NCBI GenBank assembly: GCA_041666985.1
Contig: JBAYFV010000251.1
Span: forward strand, 1-5,551
Reading direction: 5' to 3'
Source of the DNA: GWF2-50-93 sp041666985
GTDB taxonomy: Bacteria > Verrucomicrobiota > Lentisphaeria > Victivallales > GWF2-50-93
DNA length: 5,551 nucleotides
Below the pieces are notes generated by a model that was not told where the DNA came from, made no database searches, and saw only the letters and a program-made list of their open reading frames with translations. Both the position numbers and the translations under genes were made by a program. Shown here in pieces: positions 1 through 4,747 of this stretch. How positions within the stretch are numbered: position 1 is the first letter of the stretch; every line of letters begins with the position of its first letter.

Positions 1-28
1 ATGTAACGTTTACTTAAATTTGAGTTTG

Positions 29-853
29 CTAAATCACATCCGCGAATTCACTTTCAGTACGCCGGAAAAAGTGAAAACCTGAAAGAAATAAAAGCATTGC
101 CGCCAGAAAGGATATTGTCAGTACATTTGAATCAATGATATTGCCTTCTCCCAACAATGCCCACCGGAATCCGTCAATAACCCCGACCATGGGATTCAAG
201 GCGTAAACCAATCTCCATTTCTCCGGTATCACCGAACTGCTGAACCCGACAGGTGAAATATACAGTCCAAACTGTATGACAAACGGAATCACATGGCGAA
301 AGTCACGGTATTTGACATTAAGAGCTGAAAGCCAATAGGTTATTCCAAGTGCGGCGATGGCACCGAATCCCAGAAACACAGGTAGGAATATCATATGCCA
401 TCCGGGCATGAAATGATACCAGATCATGAGAAACGCAAGAATCACTGTGGAAATAAGGAAGTCAACAAGGCTGACCACCATGCAGGTGCTTGGAATTATG
501 ATTCGCGGAAAATAGACTTTTGATATTATGTTTGCATTTCCTATAAGCGAATTCCCGCCTTCCAGTACAGTATTGCTGAAAAACTGCCACGGCAGCAACG
601 CCGCATATACAAGAACAGCATAAGGAACCCCCTCTGCCGGCATCTTGGCAATCTTGCCAAACACAATTGTGAAGACAATCATTGTAAGAAGTGGACGTAT
701 GACGCTCCACGCAACGCCTATGACCGTCTGCTTATAACGGACAAGTATGTCGCGCCAGGCGAGAAACAGGAAGAGTTCGCGGTAAATCCAGAGATCCCTG
801 AAATACTGCGTACGGGTCTTGCCCGCCTCAATTATTAAATTATATTCTTTCAT
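29..853 (-). CDS. wzm: ABC-2 type polysaccharide exporter permease (Wzm/TagG/RfbA-like)
   Basis: This is the membrane subunit of an ABC exporter that moves an undecaprenyl-linked O-antigen, capsule or teichoic-type glycan across the inner membrane. It has 274 residues, close to the usual 260-275. Seen in the sequence: a charged amphipathic N-terminus (about 1-42, ending in WRDILVRYKQ), then about six hydrophobic segments near 44-66, 77-97, 117-146, 152-176, 187-206 and 244-262. The family signature LNVKYRDFRHVIPF (178-191) is followed by SPVGF (200-204) and LNPMVGVIDGFRWALLG (219-235), typical of O-antigen and teichoic acid permeases. The ATG is the first possible start, since an in-frame TAA lies four codons upstream. 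No Shine-Dalgarno sequence is visible, but the start overlaps the stop of a small upstream frame as ATGA, so translation may be coupled. The partner ATPase (Wzt-like) is not in the window and would lie below position 1. Family assignment is firm; the exact glycan is unknown. Confidence 0.93.
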   Translation of the reverse strand: MKEYNLIIEAGKTRTQYFRDLWIYRELFLFLAWRDILVRYKQTVIGVAWSVIRPLLTMIVFTIVFGKIAKMPAEGVPYAVLVYAALLPWQFFSNTVLEGGNSLIGNANIISKVYFPRIIIPSTCMVVSLVDFLISTVILAFLMIWYHFMPGWHMIFLPVFLGFGAIAALGITYWLSALNVKYRDFRHVIPFVIQFGLYISPVGFSSSVIPEKWRLVYALNPMVGVIDGFRWALLGEGNIIDSNVLTISFLAAMLLFLSGFHFFRRTESEFADVI

Positions 854-954
854 ATATGGTTTTTAAAAAGAATTTTCCAAACATGATCATTCCCGGAAAG
901 TGTGTATTCATATTCCTGTAGCTCTTTGAGGAAATTAATTGTATCTTTTCCCAT
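850..954 (-). CDS. Possible 34-aa ORF overlapping the permease start (ATGA)
   Basis: A short frame starts with ATG at 954-952, 10 bases after the nucleotidyltransferase stop, and ends with TGA at 852-850, which shares four bases with the permease ATG. The product begins MGKDTINFLKELQEYEY and ends WKILFKNHI; it is charged, rich in Tyr and Leu, and has no membrane segment. I do not recognise it. No Shine-Dalgarno sequence is visible. The frame stays open for 11 further codons upstream of the ATG, overlapping the end of the nucleotidyltransferase gene, so it could be the tail of a gene truncated when neighbouring DNA arrived. The supporting evidence is the ATGA junction and the lack of a ribosome binding site for the permease, which together suggest coupling. 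A chance open stretch of this length remains quite possible. Confidence 0.35.
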   Translation of the reverse strand: MGKDTINFLKELQEYEYTLSGNDHVWKILFKNHI

Positions 955-964
955 ATATATGAAT

Positions 965-1519
965 TCAATTGCACAGTGCCCGTGCTTTCAGCCAGTTTCG
1001 ACATAAATCAAATTGTTCTCGTATTTCCGGCAAATCCGGTATCTGTGCATTGTTCAATTCAAGTGAAATATCACCGGGTGAAAGCTTTGCCGATTCAATG
1101 ATGAAAAGAATATCTTCTAAATCTGTTGGATCATAGCGCATGAGTTTTGATAGAAATAAATCCATATCCGATAGTCTGAAAAGTTTGAGACGTGAAAAGC
1201 TCAAAGGTATTGCAATTCTTCTCTTACGCCATTGACTGGAAAGGATCACCTGGCTTTCTTCAAACAGATGACTGATATACAACCCGTCAGCATCAAATTC
1301 CTTGTTGAGATGCTCCAATGCCTCCCAAAAATTACCCGTCCCGTCCAGTTCCTCCGCTTGTCCTATCCACAACACTATATCAACATCGAGGCTACGGCTG
1401 TATTCGGGCTTGGGATTTATGAATCCCAGCTCAAGTGCCGCACGCCCATAAAGAGTCAACTCAACAGGCGAGTCCAACAACTCGTCCAAACGCTTTAACA
1501 GTCGCAAAGAGTTGCTCAT
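965..1519 (-). CDS. DUF6036/AbiEii-like nucleotidyltransferase-fold protein
   Basis: A soluble protein of 184 residues that probably has a minimal nucleotidyltransferase fold. Seen: LTLYGRAALELGF (21-33) followed by SLDVDIVL (43-50). This gives the glycine motif plus DxD (D45, D47) pattern of the superfamily, although the usual G-G/S pair is G25-R26. The C-terminal block LSDMDLFLSKLMRYDPTDLEDILFII (about 116-141) matches the 'D-L-x-x-K-L-x-R-x-x-D-x-x-D-L-E-D-I' pattern of DUF6036 and AbiEii proteins. In these families such proteins act as toxins or tRNA/protein-modifying enzymes in defence or toxin-antitoxin pairs; that role is inferred here. I chose the ATG at 1519 over one five codons upstream because it makes an ATGA overlap with the preceding gene and has GGAG nine bases upstream (minus strand). 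The upstream ATG (1534) has no well-spaced site. It probably shares an operon with the 180-aa gene. Whether R26 abolishes catalysis is unknown. Confidence 0.75.
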   Translation of the reverse strand: MSNSLRLLKRLDELLDSPVELTLYGRAALELGFINPKPEYSRSLDVDIVLWIGQAEELDGTGNFWEALEHLNKEFDADGLYISHLFEESQVILSSQWRKRRIAIPLSFSRLKLFRLSDMDLFLSKLMRYDPTDLEDILFIIESAKLSPGDISLELNNAQIPDLPEIREQFDLCRNWLKARALCN

Positions 1520-2058
1520 CCCACAAGTCTCCATTTCTCAGCGTTATATCCTTTCGATGTCATAACTGGCCATGCAAGTCTTTGCCAGTGAATGACAGGG
1601 GAACAAATCTTCTTTTTAGAGGGGAACTCCTCAGATATCCTGCGCCATACCGGATGATTGCAATCAACCTTGAGTGCTTGCTTTGCCATCTCGCCAAGAA
1701 TAATCTCAACTCGTTCCCTTCTCGCAAGTCGGACAAGACACTGAACATCAATGTCTCCGCGGGTTATGAACTGAGCAGCTAAACGCAACAATTGAGGGCG
1801 ATCCAGACGTTGTGTCAGACATATTGCAGCTATCAGCTCCTCATTGGAAAATTCGGATTTTGAAGGTGAAATAAAGTGTTCATCGGGAGGATTGTCACGC
1901 TGGACGATTCTGGCACCGCGATCATTGGCAACATCCAGAAGCCAATCTTCCACAACCGCAGCCGTGTTTGATGGATAAGCGCTAAACAAAGTGCGGACTT
2001 TGTGATCAAGGATAGAGATATGAACCGTTAATCCAAGCCGTTTTCCCAGTGTGTTCAA
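1516..2058 (-). CDS. Helical partner protein of the nucleotidyltransferase (unnamed family; TTG start)
   Basis: A 180-residue soluble protein that I cannot assign to a named domain. The N-terminal part (1-65) reads MNTLGKRLGLTVHISILDH and contains EDWLLDVANDRGARIVQRDNPP. The middle (69-131) is strongly helical: FSNEELIAAICLTQRLDRPQ, then LLRLAAQFITRGDIDVQCLV, then a stretch rich in Arg and Leu. It ends with an HPVWRRI motif and a Trp-rich tail (WQRLAWP, EKWRLVG). No membrane segment or signal peptide is seen. It sits immediately upstream of the nucleotidyltransferase with an ATGA overlap, so the two are almost certainly co-translated, and it may be the antitoxin or accessory subunit (inference). 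The start codon is TTG, the only start codon between an in-frame TAA at 2079-2077 and the body of the protein. AGGA lies ten bases before it. A strong consensus promoter lies about 50 bases upstream. Confidence 0.7.
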   Translation of the reverse strand: MNTLGKRLGLTVHISILDHKVRTLFSAYPSNTAAVVEDWLLDVANDRGARIVQRDNPPDEHFISPSKSEFSNEELIAAICLTQRLDRPQLLRLAAQFITRGDIDVQCLVRLARRERVEIILGEMAKQALKVDCNHPVWRRISEEFPSKKKICSPVIHWQRLAWPVMTSKGYNAEKWRLVG

Positions 2059-2110
2059 GTATTTATCATCCTGATTTTACATAGGTTTTCTGTGGGGCTG
2101 TTTCCGATCA

Positions 2111-2139
2111 ATTATAAGCTGTTCCAAGTATTTTGTCAA
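2111..2139 (-). promoter_or_regulatory. Perfect sigma70-type promoter for the nucleotidyltransferase pair
   Basis: On the minus strand TTGACA (2139-2134) is followed, after exactly 17 bases, by TATAAT (2116-2111). Both hexamers are full consensus with the optimal spacer. Initiation would be expected near 2104, giving a leader of about 45 bases before the TTG start at 2058. It probably drives the 180-aa gene, the nucleotidyltransferase and perhaps the small ORF and permease beyond, independently of gmd-fcl. The one complication is that this stretch also lies in a protein-like open frame (2077-2292), so its DNA could have another origin. Confidence 0.75.
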
Positions 2140-2177
2140 GGCATACGGTTGTCGGTCATGTTCGACTCTGGAAACCA

Positions 2178-2194
2178 CTTCGACTTTGCTCAGT
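2178..2194. repeat. Fragment resembling the common TTCGACT...GCTCAGT intergenic repeat
   Basis: The plus strand reads CTTCGACTTTGCTCAGT. From memory, this differs at one base from a short sequence (CTTCGACTTCGCTCAGT and its complement) that recurs between genes in many uncultured bacterial genomes. A second TTCGACT lies at 2161-2167. No further copy is present in the window, so a family repeat cannot be shown from this sequence alone. Confidence 0.3.
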
Positions 2195-2348
2195 ACAGGT
2201 CGGCGCAGGTCAGGACTATGGAAGTCTAATGTGATCTGTTTAATAGTTGGCAGGTCATAGGTGTTAGCTGTAAGCAGACAATAGTTTAGAATTCATAACT
2301 GTTTGATTGACCAAGAATCTCAATTGCAATTCTCAACCACCAGTCTTC

Positions 2349-2364
2349 GTTCTAAATATAGAAC
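2349..2364. promoter_or_regulatory. 16-bp dyad, operator-like
   Basis: A perfect inverted repeat with six-base arms, GTTCTA and TAGAAC, around AATA. Related GTTC(Y)AARTAT half-sequences on the same strand occur at 2121-2131, in the promoter spacer, and at 2053-2062, over the start codon of the 180-aa gene. It could be one of a set of binding sites for a regulator of the nucleotidyltransferase pair. Chance is not excluded. Confidence 0.3.
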
Positions 2365-2494
2365 TATGCCGTGGCAGGCTAATCTGTACTTATCTAACGC
2401 TAATAAGATATTTGCTGTAAGTTTGTTTTTGTTGCAAAATCAACTTTCAATGCAATAGTGGCAAGATAATCGGCTTTGACTACACGGACAAGTA
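2365..2494. other. Intergenic stretch with no recognisable feature
   Basis: Between the dyad and the plus-strand hairpin I see only AT-rich DNA with short poly-T runs. There is no tRNA-like or rRNA-like fold, no convincing reading frame, and no attachment site or insertion-sequence end that I can recognise. A plus-strand frame runs through 2421-2520 but has no good start, runs antisense into fcl and is probably chance. Confidence 0.5.
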
Positions 2495-2522
2495 CCCCGT
2501 GAACCCGGGGCTGGCTTTTTTT
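2495..2522 (+). terminator. Terminator-like hairpin on the plus strand
   Basis: CCCCG (2495-2499) and CGGGG (2506-2510) form a five-base GC stem with a six-base loop. A run of seven T (2516-2522) follows after a five-base gap. This is the layout of a Rho-independent terminator for plus-strand transcription. The gap between stem and T run makes it weak, and no plus-strand gene is seen upstream of it. Confidence 0.35.
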
Positions 2523-2524
2523 CT

Positions 2525-2553
2525 AAAAACTTCCGGACTTACGTTTCTCCGAA
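2525..2553 (-). terminator. Weak candidate terminator after fcl
   Basis: On the minus strand, just after the fcl stop, TTCGGA (2553-2548) can pair with TCCGGAA (2537-2531) with one bulged base, and GTTTTT follows at 2530-2525. The stem is short and bulged, so termination is likely to be partial at best. Transcription from gmd-fcl could read on towards the downstream genes. Confidence 0.25.
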
Positions 2554-2555
2554 CT

Positions 2556-3485
2556 TCAGGACTTCTTCTTCCGGTATTCACTTATCATTTGGGTGATGCC
2601 GTTATCGAGTGATATCTTGGGAACAAAACCGAATTGTCTTATTTTTGATATGTCGAGGCATTTCCGGGGCATTCCGTCAGGCATAGAACTGTCCCACTTA
2701 ATCTCACCCTTGAACCCGGTTGCCGAAGCTATTTTTCCCGCGAGTTTTCTGATGGTAATCTCTTCTCCCGTCCCGACATTTATTATTTCAGGCGAATTCA
2801 ATTTTTCCATCAGCATGATTGCCGCCTTAGCAAAGTCATCAACATTCATGAATTCCCTCATTGCAGAACCGGTACCCCAGAGCGTGATTTCATTTTCACC
2901 GAGTTCGACCGCATCAACGAACCTTTTCACCAGAGAAGAAAGGACATGTGCCTTTTCCAGATCAAAATGGTCGTTTTTCCCATAGAGGTTGCAAGGCATG
3001 AGGGAAATTGTGTTCATCCCGTACTGTTTGGCATAGAAATACGCCATTTTATATCCTGCGAGTTTCGCAACTGCATACCCTTCATTGGTAGGTTCGAGCG
3101 GACCTGTCAGGAGATATTCCTCCTTCATCGGCTGCGGACATTCTCTCGGATAAATGCATGAGCTTCCCAGGAAACACAGTTTCTTAACACCGTGGATATA
3201 TGAACTGTGTATTACATTTGCCGCCATCATAAGGTTATCATAAAGAAATGATGCCGGTTCCCTGCTGTTTATATTTATCCCGCCGACTTTTCCGGCACAA
3301 AATAAAACATAGTCAGGTTTCTCTTTTTCAAAGGATTTCCAGACTTTCTGCGAATTCCGCAAATCAAGTTGCCCGCTTGTCCGCGTAATGATATTCTTGA
3401 ATCCGGAAGATTGGAGTTCACGGCAGATTGCCGACCCGGCCATGCCGGCATGTCCGGCAACATAGATTTTTGATGTTTTATCCAT
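2556..3485 (-). CDS. fcl: GDP-L-fucose synthase (GDP-4-keto-6-deoxymannose 3,5-epimerase/4-reductase)
   Basis: A cytoplasmic short-chain dehydrogenase/reductase that epimerises GDP-4-keto-6-deoxy-D-mannose at C3 and C5 and reduces it with NADPH to GDP-L-fucose. Seen in the 309-residue form: an N-terminal Rossmann motif VAGHAGMAGSAI (9-20), GSSCIYP (107-113), Y137-x3-K141 in EGYAVAKLAGYK, H180 in EKAHVLSSLV, and R210 in WGTGSAMREFMNVDD. These match E. coli Fcl Ser107, Cys109, Tyr136, Lys140, His179 and Arg209 with an offset of one, so the active site looks complete. In the GHRGMVG motif usual for the family, R and V are Ala here. I chose the ATG at 3485, although the frame extends to an ATG at 3623. 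MDKTSKIYVAGH is the normal family start, the extra 46 residues look non-coding, and GGAGG lies 14 bases upstream. The gene follows gmd by 118 bases. Confidence 0.95.
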   Translation of the reverse strand: MDKTSKIYVAGHAGMAGSAICRELQSSGFKNIITRTSGQLDLRNSQKVWKSFEKEKPDYVLFCAGKVGGININSREPASFLYDNLMMAANVIHSSYIHGVKKLCFLGSSCIYPRECPQPMKEEYLLTGPLEPTNEGYAVAKLAGYKMAYFYAKQYGMNTISLMPCNLYGKNDHFDLEKAHVLSSLVKRFVDAVELGENEITLWGTGSAMREFMNVDDFAKAAIMLMEKLNSPEIINVGTGEEITIRKLAGKIASATGFKGEIKWDSSMPDGMPRKCLDISKIRQFGFVPKISLDNGITQMISEYRKKKS

Positions 3486-3495
3486 AACCTTAAAT

Positions 3496-3512
3496 CTTTC
3501 CTCCAAGGAAAG
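3496..3512 (-). promoter_or_regulatory. Hairpin covering the fcl ribosome binding site
   Basis: On the minus strand CTTTCCT and AGGAAAG form a perfect seven-base stem with loop TGG. The only good Shine-Dalgarno sequence for fcl, GGAGG at 3504-3500, lies across the loop and the 3' arm. Folding would hide it. The site is 14 bases from the ATG, longer than usual. This may tune fcl translation relative to gmd, or may be chance. A second weak element, AAGG, lies two bases before the ATG. Confidence 0.4.
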
Positions 3513-3603
3513 CTTATGGTTGGATTGACAGTTTAATTCAGCCTCCCGAACCATATTGTAGTTTTTAATCATAATTTTGCCAGAAAAAATCAAACTCGCC
3601 GGT

Positions 3604-4617
3604 TCACCGTTTCTCCAATTCATATTCTTTTACGGCCTTTTCCCTTTTTGCCAGATCCAGGTCGTGATCAACCATCATTTTCACCAGTCCGTCAAACGAT
3701 ACCCTCGGTTTCCAGCCAAGCTTCTTGCGGATCTTGGAACTGTCGCCCAGAAGTATGTCAACTTCGGACGGGCGGTAATATTTCGGGTCAATCTCCACAT
3801 GTTTTCCCCAGTCCAGGCCAAGGGCTTTAAATACTTTCTCCAGGAATTCCCTGACTGAATAAGTTTCTCCGGTGGCAACAACGAAATCATCGGGTTCATC
3901 GGCTTGGAGCATCATCCACATCGCTTCAACATAATCTCCCGCAAAGCCCCAGTCGCGTTTCGCATCCAGATTGCCGAGATAAAGCCTATCCTGAAGGCCG
4001 AGCTTGATTCTTGTCGCAGCCCTTGTTATCTTCCTTGTGACAAATGTTTCGCCCCTCCGCGGAGATTCATGATTGAATAGTATTCCATTGCATGCAAATA
4101 AATTATAGCTTTCCCTGTAATTGACAGTTATCCAATATGAATAGAGTTTTGCGCATCCATATGGGCTTCTGGGATAAAAAGGCGTTTTTTCCGTCTGCGG
4201 GATTTCCACCGCCTTTCCAAACAGTTCGCTGCTTGAGGCCTGATAGAATCGAGCCTTGCAACCCGTTCTTCTAATTGCTTCAAGAAGTCTCAAAGCGCCT
4301 ATTCCGGAAATTTCGCTCGTATATTCCGGAATATCAAAGGAAACCCTTACATGACTCTGGGCTCCAAGATTATATACCTCGTCCGGATTGACAGAATGAA
4401 CTATTTCGGCCAAGCTGCTGGAGTCATTCAAATCCCCGTATAAAAGTTTCAAATTCGGTTTTTCGTGCGGGTCTTTATAAAGGTGGTTTATTCTTTCCGT
4501 GTTAAAAGAAGACGACCTTCTTATGATTCCATAAACCTCATATCCCTTTTTGAGTAGAAATTCGGCAAGATATGAACCGTCCTGTCCCGTAATTCCGGTA
4601 ACCAAAGCTTTTTTCAT
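3604..4617 (-). CDS. gmd: GDP-mannose 4,6-dehydratase
   Basis: A cytoplasmic NADP-dependent short-chain dehydrogenase/reductase that converts GDP-D-mannose to GDP-4-keto-6-deoxy-D-mannose, the first step to GDP-L-fucose and also a branch point to GDP-rhamnose or perosamine. Seen: the nucleotide-binding motif GITGQDGSYLAEFLLKKGYE (8-27), NLGAQSHVRVSF (83-94), ASSSELFG (127-134) and YPRSPYGCAK (148-157). Also seen are NGILFNHESPRRGETFVTRK (177-196) and RDWGFAGDYVEAMW (221-234). S129, E131, Y153 and K157 correspond to E. coli Thr132, Glu134, Tyr156 and Lys160. At 337 residues it is a little shorter than the 373 of E. coli, as in many bacteria. The ATG is preceded by GAGGG at suitable spacing (about five bases). 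It is the first biosynthetic gene of the gmd-fcl pair, and the directly following fcl indicates that GDP-fucose is the product. Confidence 0.97.
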   Translation of the reverse strand: MKKALVTGITGQDGSYLAEFLLKKGYEVYGIIRRSSSFNTERINHLYKDPHEKPNLKLLYGDLNDSSSLAEIVHSVNPDEVYNLGAQSHVRVSFDIPEYTSEISGIGALRLLEAIRRTGCKARFYQASSSELFGKAVEIPQTEKTPFYPRSPYGCAKLYSYWITVNYRESYNLFACNGILFNHESPRRGETFVTRKITRAATRIKLGLQDRLYLGNLDAKRDWGFAGDYVEAMWMMLQADEPDDFVVATGETYSVREFLEKVFKALGLDWGKHVEIDPKYYRPSEVDILLGDSSKIRKKLGWKPRVSFDGLVKMMVDHDLDLAKREKAVKEYELEKR

Positions 4618-4658
4618 AACACCCTCTCTGATAATAAAGAATTAATTAAAACCTTCAC

Positions 4659-4674
4659 CACTAACTTACACTAA
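4659..4674. promoter_or_regulatory. Two CACTAA direct repeats one helical turn apart, upstream of gmd
   Basis: CACTAA occurs at 4659-4664 and 4669-4674, ten bases apart, so the two copies lie on the same face of the helix. They sit between the candidate promoter and the gmd start, where a repressor site could act. The regulator encoded just upstream is an obvious candidate to bind them, but this is inference from position only. Confidence 0.25.
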
Positions 4675-4697
4675 TAAACATTTGCCGTGAATTTTAT

Positions 4698-4725
4698 TTT
4701 ATACTGTAAATCAACTTCACAGCAA
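4698..4725 (-). promoter_or_regulatory. Weak candidate promoter for gmd-fcl
   Basis: On the minus strand TTGCTG (4725-4720) is followed after 16 bases by TATAAA (4703-4698). The -10 hexamer is good and the -35 matches only the first three bases of consensus, as expected for an activated or weak promoter. The leader to the gmd ATG would be about 75 bases. gmd may equally be read from the regulator's own promoter, 130 bases upstream. Confidence 0.3.
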
Positions 4726-4747
4726 GTCTTGTATGTTTTAATTCTTG

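Larger units (their letters stand above)
2077..2292 (-). pseudogene. Protein-like open stretch, possible gene remnant, ending 18 bases before the 180-aa gene
   Basis: This frame is open for 71 codons, from just after a TGA at 2295-2293 to TAA at 2079-2077. It reads protein-like, with segments such as TYDLPTIKQITLDFHSPDL and YALTKYLEQLIIDRK near its end. It has no early ATG; its first GTG or ATG in frame falls in the second half. It is in the same frame as the downstream 180-aa gene, separated from it only by the TAA and six codons. It could be the end of a decayed gene, the N-terminal half of a longer ancestor interrupted by a stop, or chance. I do not recognise the sequence. Part of it (2178-2194) resembles an intergenic repeat, and the promoter at 2111-2139 lies inside it. 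Both argue against a functional protein. Confidence 0.25.

Noticed and set aside
462..710. Cys-rich 82-residue minus-strand frame inside the permease gene
   Set aside because: It is an out-of-frame reading of an intact permease, and the Cys-rich look follows from that shift.
1520..1534. Start of the nucleotidyltransferase five codons upstream, at 1534
   Set aside because: It has no properly spaced ribosome binding site, while the ATG at 1519 has GGAG and an ATGA overlap.
1232..1782. Plus-strand open frames at 1232-1498 and 1435-1782
   Set aside because: They lie antisense to the nucleotidyltransferase pair, overlap each other, and their products show no recognisable pattern.
2421..2605. Plus-strand frame with GKIIGFDYTDKYPVNPG
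   Set aside because: It looks protein-like over a short stretch but has no start with a ribosome site, runs antisense into fcl, and contains the hairpin.
2593..3161. Plus-strand open frames at 2593-2985 and 2946-3161
   Set aside because: They are antisense to fcl, whose minus-strand frame has complete family motifs and active-site residues.
3486..3623. N-terminal extension of fcl to the ATG at 3623, overlapping gmd by 20 bases
   Set aside because: The 46 extra residues do not look like a protein domain, the family starts at MDKTSKIYVAGH, and the Shine-Dalgarno sequence sits before the ATG at 3485.
3577..3899. Plus-strand frames at 3577-3858 and 3648-3830 and a minus-strand frame at 3681-3899
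   Set aside because: They overlap gmd in other frames and show no domain; gmd is complete.
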